A stretch of DNA of 64,000 bases from Gammaproteobacteria bacterium. Its GTDB lineage: Bacteria; Pseudomonadota; Gammaproteobacteria; Pseudomonadales; Pseudohongiellaceae. The stretch is from positions 62,001 through 126,000 of the forward strand of contig DUBM01000021.1 of the NCBI GenBank assembly GCA_012960305.1, written 5' to 3'. Shown piece after piece: positions 45,547-55,014 of this stretch; position 1 is the first letter of the stretch, and the number at the start of each line of letters is the position of its first letter. The position numbers were made by a program, and so were the translations under genes. The notes under the pieces are model-generated. The model did not search any database. It saw only the letters and a list, made by a program, of their open reading frames with translations, and was not told the origin of the DNA.

Positions 45547-48500
45547 CTACGCAGCGGTTGCTGCGGCTCTTTCAGCAAGAACTCGTTTGTAGTCAGTCGG
45601 CATTACCTTGACAAATTGGGCTAGCGATTGCTCCCAGTTGTAGAGTAGGGCTTTTGCCACAGATGAGTTCGTATACTGATGATGATTCTCGATTAGCGTC
45701 TTCAATCCCAAAATATCTTCTGCGGTGCTCACCGACTCAAGTTCGAATGTATCTCGGTTACATTTCTTAGGGAATTCACCATTCGGGTCCCAAACAAATG
45801 CTTCGCCGCCGCTCATGCCTGCACCAAAATTCCTACCGGTTCCTCCCAAGATAACGATGCGGCCGCCAGTCATGTATTCGCAGCCATGATCGCCGATGCC
45901 TTCAACCACAGCAGTCGCACCACTATTTCGAACGGCGAAGCGTTCCGCTGCAATACCGCGGATATAAGCTTCTCCGCCAGTTGCGCCATAAAGATTCACA
46001 TTCCCAGCGATGACATTTTCTTCTGCCTTGAAAGTACTCTGCTTAGGTGGATAAATAATAATCTTGCCACCAGACAGGCCTTTGCCTACGTAATCGTTGG
46101 CATCGCCTTCGATAGTTAGGGTGATTCCTTTGGCTAACCAGGCTCCCAGGCTCTGACCAGCAGATCCGTTAAGCTTGATATTGATGGTGTCATCCGGGAG
46201 CATTTCTTCTTGGAAGCGTTTAGCAACCTCATTAGAAAGCATGGTGCCCACTACACGATTAATATTAAGTACTTCGTGCTCTATGTGAACTTTTTCGCCA
46301 GTGGTTAGCGCTTTTTCCGATAGTCGAATGAGTTCATTGTCTAGCGCTTTTTCTAGACCATGGTCTTGGTCACGTGTCTTATAAAATTCAGTGCCTTCGA
46401 AGATAACCTTCGCCGGCTCGAGTAAGGAACTTAAATCTAGGCCATTGGCTTTCCAATGGTTAATTGCATCATTGGTGTTGAGTAAATCTACTCTACCTAT
46501 CATTTCATTAACCGTCGCAACACCTAGTTTCGCCATTATACCGCGCAGTTCTTCAGCAACCATGAACAAATAATTCATTACGTGCTCAGGTTTGCCTTTG
46601 AATTTTTTACGTAATTCTGGGTCTTGTGTTGCAATCCCAACCGGGCAGGTATTCAAATGACACTTGCGCATCATGATGCAGCCGAGAGTTATAAGCGGAG
46701 CAGTTGCAAAACCAAATTCTTCAGCCCCAAGCAATGCAGCAATAGCAATGTCGCGACCAGTTTTTAGCTGTCCGTCTGTTTGTAATACAACTCTTGAGCG
46801 TAAATTATTCATAACAAGAGTTTGGTGGGTTTCGGCAACACCTAATTCCCATGGCAGGCCAGCATGTTTAATTGAAGTTAGCGGTGATGCGCCGGTCCCA
46901 CCATCATGTCCTGCAATAACCAGGTGGTCAGTTTTGGCCTTTGTTACACCAGCCGCAATAGTTCCTACGCCAATTTCTGCCACCAGCTTGACACTGATTC
47001 GTGCCTCACGATTGGCATTCTTCAAGTCGTGAATAAGCTGAGCGATGTCCTCGATCGAGTAAATATCGTGATGGGGAGGCGGGCTTATTAACCCTACTCC
47101 AGGCGTGGAGTGACGAATGCGAGCAATATTGTCGTCGACTTTCCCACCGGGCAGTTCACCACCTTCCCCAGGTTTTGCGCCTTGGGCAATTTTGATTTGT
47201 AATTCATCGGCATTGGTCAGATACCAGGCCGTTACACCAAATCTGCCGGATGCTACTTGTTTGATTGCGGATCTTTTTGAATCACCATTCGGTAGAGGGT
47301 TGAAGCGTTCCGGGTCTTCTCCACCCTCACCAGTATTCGACTTTCCGCCAAGGCGATTCATGGCGATTGCTAAGGACTCGTGGCTTTCTTTCGAAATGGA
47401 ACCAAAACTCATGGCGCCAGTGGCAAACCGTTTTACGATTTCGTTGGCCGGTTCTACATCGTCAATCGAAATGGATTGTTTGATGTCCTTTCGAAAATTT
47501 AATAATCCTCGAAAAGTACAACGGCGCGTACTGTCTTCATTAGAATGCTTGGCAAACTCAGCATAAGCTTCTGCGCTATTATTGCGAGCAGCAACCTGAA
47601 GATTAAATATGCTATTTGGATTCCACATGTGGGTATCACCACCGGTGCGCCAATGGAAATCGCCTGGATTGGATAGTACAGGAATTCTGTCACTGTCTTT
47701 TGCCGGGAAGCCCATGCTGTGTCGGCGTTTCGATTCTTCAATTAGTGCTTCAAAATTGACGCCTTGGACTCTGCTGGCAGTGCCACTAAAACAGCGTTGG
47801 ATTATTTCATCCGCTAACCCTACAGCTTCGAATATTTGCGCGCCTTTATAGGACTGCAATGTCGAAATACCCATTTTTGCCATTACTTTAAGCATGCCTT
47901 TCGCCACACCTTTCTTATAACCGGCTACTAATGCTTCTTCGTCAGAGTATTTGTCGCCTAGCAGGCCATCTTTTTGGGCATGCCATAAAGCTTCTAATGC
48001 CAAATAAGGGTTTATCGCATCTGCACCATAACCGGTGAGCAAACAATGATGATGCACTTCTCTCGCCTCACCTGTTTCCACCACAATACCTATTTGAGTG
48101 CGTTGTTGATTTCTTACTAAGTGGTGATGAACAGTGCTACAGGCAACCAGGGAGCTTAGTGGAATTTTCGAAGCTGAGGTTTTTCGATCAGAAAGAATTA
48201 GAAAAGCATAACCTGCATTGATTGCCGCATCTGCCTCGAGGCATATCCGGTCCAGTGCGCTTTGATAGTCATTGCCTTCACCGCTGTCGAAAGTAATGTC
48301 TAACACTTGCGAGCGCATGCCCTGATAGTTCATGTGCTTGATGTCAGCCAATTGCCTATTAGATAGAATTGGGTGTTCCAGGGTCAATCGATGGGCTTGC
48401 TCTGGTGTTGTTTCCAGCAAGTTCCCTTCAGGACCGATCTGGCAGCGAAGAGACATCACAACCTCTTCACGAATAGAATCGATTGGAGGATTTGTTACTT

Positions 48501-50109
48501 GTGCAAACAGTTGCTTGAAATAGTCGTAAATCATCCGCGGCTTGTCGGACAAACACGCAAGCGAAGAATCATTTCCCATTGACCCCAAGGGGTCACGTGC
48601 CTCAGTTACTAGTGGCACTAACATAAATTGCATAGTTTCGGTGGTATAACCGAAAGCCTGCATACGCTGCAGTAGGTTCTCGCCGTCTAAAGAAAATGCA
48701 TCGCCGGTGCCAGCAATATCAGCAAGGCTGACTCGCTGTTCTGCCAACCACTCGCCATAAGGGCGTTTAGATGAAATAATTTGTTTAACTTCCTCGTCAG
48801 GAATGAGGCGACCCTGTTTGAAATCTAATAGAAACATTCTGCCCGGTTGTAAGCGGCCTTTTAATTTTACGTTAGCAGGGTCTACGTGCAGAACGCCTAC
48901 TTCGGATGCCATGATTACCTTGTCATCATGAGTGACATAGTAGCGTGAAGGACGGAGTCCGTTTCTATCAAGAACTGCACCTATGTATTGCCCGTCAGAA
49001 AAAACTATTGATGCTGGACCATCCCAGGGCTCCATTAAACCTGAGTGGTACTCATAAAAGTCTTTCTTGCCTTGCTCCATATTTACATCTGATTGCCAGG
49101 CTTCCGGAATCATCATCATGGTTGCTTCAGCTAATGAGCGGCCGGAAAGCAATAAGAATTCCAATACCGCGTCGAAGCAGCCTGAATCTGAACAATCAGC
49201 ATCAATCACTGGAAAGATAGATTTTAGTTTGTTGCCGAACGCGCCAGTCTCAACTTTGCCTTGGCGAGCAGCCATCGAATTGACATTGCCGCGCAGGGTG
49301 TTGATTTCTCCGTTGTGACTCATCAACCGATTTGGTTGTGCTCTATCCCAGGATGGAAAAGTGTTAGTGCTAAAACGAGAATGCACCATGGCTAGATGAG
49401 TTTCGAAATCTGTATGGGTTAGATCTTGATAAAATGGAAACAATTGCCCGGGAGTTAACATGCCCTTGTAGACAACTACCTTAGTAGAAAGGCTGCAGGC
49501 GTAAACTTGTTTAGCTTCAGTAAGCGCATCGTCGTTGCGTAATTGATGAGTAAAGCGTTTACGAATTATGTAAAGCTGTCTTTCAAAGTCTGGTTGTTCT
49601 ATCCCATCTGCTGCAGTGATAAAAAGTTGTTGGATAAAAGGTTGCGCCATCCTTGCGGCTGGACCCACATTCGCGCTATCAGGATCAATAGGAACATCTC
49701 GCCAACCCACAAGAGTCTGATTTTCTTCGGCGACGATTGCATTGATTATCTGCTGACATTTTTCTCTCTCTTCTTCTATCTGTGGAAGAAAGATATTCCC
49801 TACCGCAAATTTACCTGCCTCCGGTAATTCGACACCGAGCTCCCGCTTGGCAATTTTTTGGAAAAAGCTATGGGGTAGTGCCATGAGAATGCCGGCACCA
49901 TCTCCAGTATTGGCTTCAAAGCCACAACCGCCACGATGATCCATCCGAGAATTAAGGTGATAGGCGTCCAGCATAATTTGATGACTGGGTTGGCCTTTTA
50001 TATTAGCTACAAATCCTACACCACAGGAATCTTTTTCCTGAGTAGGGTCATATAAGCCCGTTTTCGGAGGATAGCCAAATTTCAGCGGTAGCCGTGCTGT
50101 CTTTCTCAT
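45547..50109 (-). CDS. gltB: glutamate synthase (NADPH) large subunit
   Basis: A 1520-residue enzyme that makes glutamate from 2-oxoglutarate and glutamine. The class II amidotransferase domain begins at Cys29 (KDSCGVGFVANIKG), so a 28-residue propeptide must be removed. The FMN synthase domain holds SGRFGVTAWYL, GAKPGEGGELPG and GTGASPLTS. The 3Fe-4S site is CIMMRKCHLNTCPVG. The C-terminal GXGXG beta-helix (TIEGDANDYVGKGLSGG) ends the chain. It is first in the gltBD operon. The 829 bases upstream hold its leader. Confidence 0.96.
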   Translation of the reverse strand: MRKTARLPLKFGYPPKTGLYDPTQEKDSCGVGFVANIKGQPSHQIMLDAYHLNSRMDHRGGCGFEANTGDGAGILMALPHSFFQKIAKRELGVELPEAGKFAVGNIFLPQIEEEREKCQQIINAIVAEENQTLVGWRDVPIDPDSANVGPAARMAQPFIQQLFITAADGIEQPDFERQLYIIRKRFTHQLRNDDALTEAKQVYACSLSTKVVVYKGMLTPGQLFPFYQDLTHTDFETHLAMVHSRFSTNTFPSWDRAQPNRLMSHNGEINTLRGNVNSMAARQGKVETGAFGNKLKSIFPVIDADCSDSGCFDAVLEFLLLSGRSLAEATMMMIPEAWQSDVNMEQGKKDFYEYHSGLMEPWDGPASIVFSDGQYIGAVLDRNGLRPSRYYVTHDDKVIMASEVGVLHVDPANVKLKGRLQPGRMFLLDFKQGRLIPDEEVKQIISSKRPYGEWLAEQRVSLADIAGTGDAFSLDGENLLQRMQAFGYTTETMQFMLVPLVTEARDPLGSMGNDSSLACLSDKPRMIYDYFKQLFAQVTNPPIDSIREEVVMSLRCQIGPEGNLLETTPEQAHRLTLEHPILSNRQLADIKHMNYQGMRSQVLDITFDSGEGNDYQSALDRICLEADAAINAGYAFLILSDRKTSASKIPLSSLVACSTVHHHLVRNQQRTQIGIVVETGEAREVHHHCLLTGYGADAINPYLALEALWHAQKDGLLGDKYSDEEALVAGYKKGVAKGMLKVMAKMGISTLQSYKGAQIFEAVGLADEIIQRCFSGTASRVQGVNFEALIEESKRRHSMGFPAKDSDRIPVLSNPGDFHWRTGGDTHMWNPNSIFNLQVAARNNSAEAYAEFAKHSNEDSTRRCTFRGLLNFRKDIKQSISIDDVEPANEIVKRFATGAMSFGSISKESHESLAIAMNRLGGKSNTGEGGEDPERFNPLPNGDSKRSAIKQVASGRFGVTAWYLTNADELQIKIAQGAKPGEGGELPGGKVDDNIARIRHSTPGVGLISPPPHHDIYSIEDIAQLIHDLKNANREARISVKLVAEIGVGTIAAGVTKAKTDHLVIAGHDGGTGASPLTSIKHAGLPWELGVAETHQTLVMNNLRSRVVLQTDGQLKTGRDIAIAALLGAEEFGFATAPLITLGCIMMRKCHLNTCPVGIATQDPELRKKFKGKPEHVMNYLFMVAEELRGIMAKLGVATVNEMIGRVDLLNTNDAINHWKANGLDLSSLLEPAKVIFEGTEFYKTRDQDHGLEKALDNELIRLSEKALTTGEKVHIEHEVLNINRVVGTMLSNEVAKRFQEEMLPDDTINIKLNGSAGQSLGAWLAKGITLTIEGDANDYVGKGLSGGKIIIYPPKQSTFKAEENVIAGNVNLYGATGGEAYIRGIAAERFAVRNSGATAVVEGIGDHGCEYMTGGRIVILGGTGRNFGAGMSGGEAFVWDPNGEFPKKCNRDTFELESVSTAEDILGLKTLIENHHQYTNSSVAKALLYNWEQSLAQFVKVMPTDYKRVLAERAAATAA

Positions 50110-50442
50110 AAGTTCAACGTATTCATTTATTGTTCGCTATTCAGTTCTTTTTTGTTTTCGTTACTCGCCATCCCGCGGAGATTATATCCTCTCGGGTGGT
50201 TCCCATAATTTTGCTGAATTTGTTCGGATAGGGCTTTGCGAAATATTCAGTCTTCCTCCCGCGAACCTAAGCGGTGAATACAGCGCTCCGGAGAGGACCG
50301 GAGAAAGTAACATTACAGCAGAATAAGTCAAGGTTTGCGGGGGTTTCCGCAGCTTGTCGGAGAGATAAGTGACTGAAAAATGGAGCAAAGAAAATTGTAA
50401 CGAGAATTAAAAAATGACAATAAGTTGCCGTGCATTAATGCC

Positions 50443-50490
50443 CTTCTAACCTTCTAACCTTCTAACCTTCTAACCTTCTAACCTTCTGAC
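50443..50490. repeat. six tandem copies of an 8-base unit
   Basis: Five exact copies of CTTCTAAC run from 50443 to 50482, followed by one variant copy, CTTCTGAC (50483-50490). Head-to-tail 8-mers of this kind can change copy number by slippage. It lies about 330 bases upstream of gltB and 450 bases upstream of the molybdenum-hydroxylase operon. Confidence 0.95.
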
Positions 50491-50674
50491 AAGATTTAAC
50501 CGAAGTAAAAACTGTTGATAGCCCAGTAAGTATTTAAGTTATTTTGTCATTTCTAGAACTCGGCAAATAACCACGTAATTAACGGTTTTTCTTGTTCAAC
50601 TAAGATCGGCGACTTCTCCCCCTTATAGTCTTTAAATTAAGTTAAGAAAAGCGCCAAATTCCCCATTACTTATC

Positions 50675-50724
50675 CCCCGCCTCTAGTTCTGATTCCTCCC
50701 GGGCCAATCCTGCCGTAGGCGGGG
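50675..50724. repeat. inverted repeat, possible RNA hairpin or protein site
   Basis: The perfect 8-base arms CCCCGCCT and AGGCGGGG are 34 bases apart in an otherwise AT-rich region. The inner part includes CCCGGG. It could terminate or regulate transcription, but there is no adjacent T run. Confidence 0.45.
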
Positions 50725-50809
50725 AAAATTCTAGCGCTCCGTGTTATTGGCTTGCTTGCTAAAATCCAGTAGGTGATTTACTCTAATCCAGTAACCACGC
50801 GGCCTAAAC

Positions 50810-50828
50810 GATAATGATTCTCATTTTT
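50810..50828 (+). promoter_or_regulatory. Fur-box-like operator
   Basis: GATAATGATTCTCATTTTT matches the 19-base Fur consensus GATAATGATAATCATTATC at 15 positions, including the whole first half-site. It lies 110 bases upstream of the first gene of the molybdenum-hydroxylase operon. Confidence 0.62.
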
Positions 50829-50938
50829 ATTTAGCCAAAACACAGATAATAAAAACAGTAAATATTAAAAGTAATAACCATAAAAGAAATTAAAAAAGTG
50901 AAAAATTCTATTTCCAACTATGGAGGCGAATGTAGCCC

Positions 50939-51523
50939 GTGAACCCTAAACTAACCCGAAGACGCTTCATAAAAGGGGTGATTGCCTCTGGAGCAGCGGC
51001 AACAACCACGACTATGTGGTATGCAGCCAATGGGCAAGACCGCCCGACTGGTTTTGTTGAACGTCTAATCCGAATCAATGTAAATGGTCAAGAGCGTAGC
51101 GTTGATGTTGCCCCACAGGAAACCCTGGCATCGACTCTACGGTATAAACTTGGTTTAACTGGAACCAAGCTCGGCTGTAATCGCGGCGAATGTGGTGCCT
51201 GCACAGTTTTAGTGGATGACACTCCAACTTATGCTTGTTCAGTGCTTACCCATTCAATGAAATTTGCCCGCATCGAAACTGTTGAAGGCCTGGAAGCACC
51301 AAATGGTGACTTACATGCAGTTCAGCAAGGGTTCATCGATCAGCTATCTCCGCAATGCGGATACTGTACTCCGGGCCAGGTGATGTCTGCGGTAGGTTTG
51401 CTGCGCGCAAATCCAAACCCAACTCGTGAAGAAGCGCGCCAAGCGATGGCAGGTAATATATGTCGCTGCGGTTCTTATGACTCTTACCTAGACGGCGTTA
51501 TGCGCGCTGCGGAAATAGGATAA
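50939..51523 (+). CDS. Tat-exported [2Fe-2S] subunit of a molybdenum hydroxylase (PaoA-like)
   Basis: It starts at GTG 50939, twelve bases after GGAGG; no in-frame ATG fits. The 194-residue product begins with a twin-arginine signal (TRRRFIKGVIASGAAA). The plant-type cluster CNRGECGACTVLVD...C and the C-terminal cluster CGYCTPGQV...CRCGSYD follow, as in the small subunit of the xanthine oxidase family. The signal implies that the folded complex is exported with its partners, as in E. coli PaoABC. It is first of five genes; the Moco subunit starts 5 bases later. Confidence 0.92.
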   Translation: MNPKLTRRRFIKGVIASGAAATTTTMWYAANGQDRPTGFVERLIRINVNGQERSVDVAPQETLASTLRYKLGLTGTKLGCNRGECGACTVLVDDTPTYACSVLTHSMKFARIETVEGLEAPNGDLHAVQQGFIDQLSPQCGYCTPGQVMSAVGLLRANPNPTREEARQAMAGNICRCGSYDSYLDGVMRAAEIG

Positions 51524-51528
51524 CTATC

Positions 51529-53952
51529 ATGGCGTATATGCATATTGGTAAAGATTTTGTTCCACCCGATGTCGCGGGTAAAGTCACGGGGCGAATTAAG
51601 TACTCAGAAGATTACACTCGAGAAGGAATGGTCTACGCCAGATTATTGACTAGCCCTATTCCTCACGCAAAAGTCGTTTCCATCGATGCCTCAGAAGCAT
51701 TAGCAATGGAAGGCGTATTTGGGATTCTTACAGCAGATGATGTTTATCCTGATGGCGAAGCCAACAGCACTGGTCTGAAAATTTTGACCAACGAACCAAC
51801 TTTAGTTGGTGAGCCAATTCTTGCGGTAGCAGCTGTTGACGAGAAAACTGCAGAAACTGCAATCGCAGCGATCACTGTAACTTTCGAACGATTACCTTTC
51901 GTAATGGACCCGGTCGACAGTTTAGAAGAAGGTGGCCCTGACGCCTACAATGGCGGTAATACATTTGTCTTCCGCGAAGGTTTCGCCCAAGAAAAATGGA
52001 CATCTGACCAGGTCGCAAGCTTTAGAGCAGGTAACGAACCAACTGCCGAACCCGCAGCTGAACTTTCCTATGGCGATCTCGAAGCAGGATTTGCAAATTC
52101 AGCTTTCGTTTATGAAACACCTTTTACTACTGCGGGTTATCCGCATATGTCCATGGAGCCACGAAGTGCCATGGCCTATTGGGAAGATGGCAAATTATAT
52201 CTGCACGGAACATCGCAAAGCTTAACGGCTCTGGCGGATGGCATGGCAGGTATCGTCGGTGTGCCGAAAGAAGATTTAGTATTCATTAATGCCGCAACCG
52301 GTGGTGGTTTTGGACAACGGGCACGTGCTGGCAGTATTCCTAGCATGGCGATTCCAGCCAAACTATCGCAGAAGATTAATAGACCGGTGATGATGCGTTG
52401 CACACGTGAAGAAGAATTCACAATAGGTGGTGCTCGGCAGGGTTTCCAAGGTTGGATTAAGCTTGGTTTCAAACAAGACGGTACAATGGCTGCAGCAGAT
52501 CTCTGGATAGTTTCAGATAATGGCGGCAAAGGCGGTGGCGGTGATGCTTTCTCTGCAACCAATGCGATTAGTATCGTGTATCAAGCAGAAGCCGTAAGAT
52601 TCCGTGGTGTTTCAATTGGTAGTAATACAGCTCATCGTGGCGCCCAACGTGGACCGGGTGAGAATCAGATTGCTGCGATTGTTTCTCCAATTCTCGATAA
52701 AGCTGCCGAAGAGCTGGGCATCGATCGACTGGAAATTCGTAAGTTAAATACTCCTCAAACTGGTGACGTTGGCGGAATTAATCGTCAGCCATTTACTAGC
52801 GCGTATATGCCAGAAGCTCTAGAGCAGGCAGCTACAGCGTTTAATTGGGAAGAACGTATTACGCGGTCGCGTCAACGTAACGGCAGTAAGGTAACTGGAA
52901 TCGGCATTGGCCAGGGTTATCACAACGCAGGCCGAAGTGGTATGGATGGCATAATTATGATGGGGCCTGATGGTCGCCTCAGAGTCCATAACGGTGTAGG
53001 CAATTTAGGAACTTATTCATATGCGTCAACATCACGTGCTGCCGCTGAGGTATTAAAAATGCCTTGGGATCGCTGTGATGTGATTACTGGCCGTACGGAT
53101 AACCATCTACCAATTACCTCTCCACAGGATGGAAGTAACTCCATCTTTACCAATACACGAACTTGCTTTGGTGCAGCTCAAGATATGCTCGCCAAGATGA
53201 AGGAAATTGCTGCGGCAGATCTAGGTGGTGATCCAGCAGATTACGATGTTTCCAACGAGCGAGTTCACCAGATAGCTGATGACACTGTTGGCATGACCTT
53301 TGGTGAAGTTGCTCAGCGAGCAATGGAGCTAGGCGGCAAATACACCGGTGAAGCGGAACTTCCGGAAGAGCTTGCCGAGTGGACGCAGATTTCTGTTTCT
53401 CGTCTTGCTGGTTCTGGTTTCATGGGTGTTTATCATGATCCTCGCCATTCTAATAATCCTCCTGGATTTACTGTGACTTGTACTGAAATCGAACTTGATA
53501 CAGAGACTGGTAAAATTGAGATTCTCGATATGGTCAGCATCGCTGAATGCGGTACCGTTGTTCATCCACAGGGTCTTAAGAATCAGTTGGTAGGTGGCGG
53601 AGTTTGGGGTATCGGTATGTCAGTGCTAGAACGGCATCTATATGATCCGCAGAATGGATTGCCTGCGAGTACTGGCTACTGGCAGAGCAAAATTCCAACC
53701 TATTTGGATACACCTTTAAAAATTGATACTGGCTGGGTGGATCTTCCTGATCCTGAAAATCCAGTGGGTGCCCGTGGTGTTGGTGAGCCTTCAATGGGTT
53801 CAGTTTCTGCCGCATTAAACGCTGCTGTTTCCGACGCGCTCGATGGACATGTGTTCAACGCAACGCCGGTAACTACAGATATGATCGTTAACCACATAGC
53901 TGGGATCTCCGAAGAATGGGTTCCCTTAGCTCAAAACAATTTCCGAGGTTGA
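51529..53952 (+). CDS. molybdopterin-binding subunit of xanthine/aldehyde oxidase family (PaoC-like)
   Basis: An 807-residue large subunit that hydroxylates an aldehyde or N-heterocycle. The N-terminal aldehyde oxidase hammerhead domain (VAGKVTGRIKYSEDY, GEPILAVAA) is followed by Moco-binding parts with GGGFGQRA, HRGAQRGPGENQ and, at the end, VGARGVGEPSMGS, which holds the catalytic Glu. It has no signal of its own, so it should travel with the Tat-borne subunit. The gene order is small-large-medium, unlike E. coli paoABC (small-medium-large). The substrate is unknown. Confidence 0.93.
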   Translation: MAYMHIGKDFVPPDVAGKVTGRIKYSEDYTREGMVYARLLTSPIPHAKVVSIDASEALAMEGVFGILTADDVYPDGEANSTGLKILTNEPTLVGEPILAVAAVDEKTAETAIAAITVTFERLPFVMDPVDSLEEGGPDAYNGGNTFVFREGFAQEKWTSDQVASFRAGNEPTAEPAAELSYGDLEAGFANSAFVYETPFTTAGYPHMSMEPRSAMAYWEDGKLYLHGTSQSLTALADGMAGIVGVPKEDLVFINAATGGGFGQRARAGSIPSMAIPAKLSQKINRPVMMRCTREEEFTIGGARQGFQGWIKLGFKQDGTMAAADLWIVSDNGGKGGGGDAFSATNAISIVYQAEAVRFRGVSIGSNTAHRGAQRGPGENQIAAIVSPILDKAAEELGIDRLEIRKLNTPQTGDVGGINRQPFTSAYMPEALEQAATAFNWEERITRSRQRNGSKVTGIGIGQGYHNAGRSGMDGIIMMGPDGRLRVHNGVGNLGTYSYASTSRAAAEVLKMPWDRCDVITGRTDNHLPITSPQDGSNSIFTNTRTCFGAAQDMLAKMKEIAAADLGGDPADYDVSNERVHQIADDTVGMTFGEVAQRAMELGGKYTGEAELPEELAEWTQISVSRLAGSGFMGVYHDPRHSNNPPGFTVTCTEIELDTETGKIEILDMVSIAECGTVVHPQGLKNQLVGGGVWGIGMSVLERHLYDPQNGLPASTGYWQSKIPTYLDTPLKIDTGWVDLPDPENPVGARGVGEPSMGSVSAALNAAVSDALDGHVFNATPVTTDMIVNHIAGISEEWVPLAQNNFRG

Positions 53953-53953
53953 T

Positions 53954-54949
53954 ATGGTAGCCACATCACATGACGTAATGCCCGATATCGAGCTTTATCA
54001 GCCAACTGATGAAGAAAATGCCCTGGCATTGGCAAACACTTTAGGCGCAGATGGATGGCTAGTTGGTGGTGGTCAGGATACTTATGGTTGGTTGAAAGAC
54101 CGTAATAAGAACCCTGCTGCTATGATCGAGCTGACTCAAATTGATGCCTGGAAAGGAATCAAAGAAATTGCGGACGGGATCGAAATTGGTGCGGTTACAA
54201 CCCTCACTGATATCGCTAACAATCCTCTAGTGCAGTCGCGCTATGCCTTGCTGGCAACAGCTGCAGGCAAAGTTGCGAGCCCACAAATCCGCAATGTTGG
54301 AACCTTAGGCGGCAACTTGATCCAGGATGCTCGCTGCTGGTACTATCGCCGCGGACTGGATTGCTATCGAGCAGGTGGCAACATCTGTTACGCCGATTCT
54401 CCAGAAGGTTTAAACCGAGAGCATGCACTGTTTGGTGCTAGTCGTTGTGTTGCGGTTAGTCCTTCTGACACAGCACCCGCGTTAGTTGCACTTGATGCGA
54501 CTATGGTAGTTGCCAGTTCGAGTCGAGAACGCTTGATTCCTGCGCAAGACTTTTTCGTAGGTCCGGAACGAGATATCGTCAATATGACTGTGCTCAATGA
54601 TGATGAAATTCTAACTGCGGTTAGAATTCCTAGCACTTGGGCAAATGCTGAGTTCTACTTTGAAAAAGTAGCTGATAGAAATGTTTGGGATTTCGCACTG
54701 GTTAACATTGCCGCTTCGTTTAAAGTCTCAGGTGGTTCTATCGAAGATGCTCGCATTGTTTGTGGAGCCGTCGAATGCACTCCTCGCAGACTTGAATCGG
54801 TTGAAAGTGCAATTCGTGGCCAGCAACGGTCTGAAGAGCTCGCGGCTAGTGCTGGCGAGATGGCGACAGAAGGTGCTCGGCCTTTGAACTACAACCATTT
54901 CAAAGTTCCATTAATGCAAAATCTGGTTAAGCGAGCGATCCGAGGGTAA
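53954..54949 (+). CDS. FAD-binding medium subunit of molybdenum hydroxylase, with extra Cys loop (PaoB-like)
   Basis: A 331-residue FAD subunit. The FAD motifs are GWLVGGGQDTYGWLK (about 32-46) and RNVGTLGGNL (about 112-121). Next is an inserted loop with four Cys (ARCWYYRRGLDCYRAGGNIC...ASRC, about 126-163). The same arrangement binds a [4Fe-4S] cluster in PaoB and in 4-hydroxybenzoyl-CoA reductase, so an extra cluster is likely here. The gene begins 1 base after the large-subunit stop, so the subunits are tightly co-translated. Confidence 0.92.
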   Translation: MVATSHDVMPDIELYQPTDEENALALANTLGADGWLVGGGQDTYGWLKDRNKNPAAMIELTQIDAWKGIKEIADGIEIGAVTTLTDIANNPLVQSRYALLATAAGKVASPQIRNVGTLGGNLIQDARCWYYRRGLDCYRAGGNICYADSPEGLNREHALFGASRCVAVSPSDTAPALVALDATMVVASSSRERLIPAQDFFVGPERDIVNMTVLNDDEILTAVRIPSTWANAEFYFEKVADRNVWDFALVNIAASFKVSGGSIEDARIVCGAVECTPRRLESVESAIRGQQRSEELAASAGEMATEGARPLNYNHFKVPLMQNLVKRAIRG

Positions 54950-55014
54950 ACCTCGGATTCACTCCAACTCGAACAAGCATAAAAACCAATACATAAAAAT
55001 AAGAGGTTAAGACA

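Larger units (their letters stand above)
50110..50938. other. 829-base divergent control region between gltB and the molybdenum-hydroxylase operon
   Basis: There is no gene here. On the gltB side are GC-rich hairpins, for example CTCCGG-N6-CCGGAG at 50286-50303, and a possible -35 box (TTGACT on the minus strand, about 50327-50332). In the middle is a six-copy 8-base tandem repeat (50443-50490) and an inverted repeat CCCCGCCT/AGGCGGGG (50675-50724). On the right is a Fur-box-like sequence (50810-50828), then an A-rich leader. Confidence 0.5.

Noticed and set aside
50182..50388. A 68-codon minus-strand frame in the gltB leader
   Set aside because: It has no ribosome site and overlaps predicted hairpins; it is probably non-coding.
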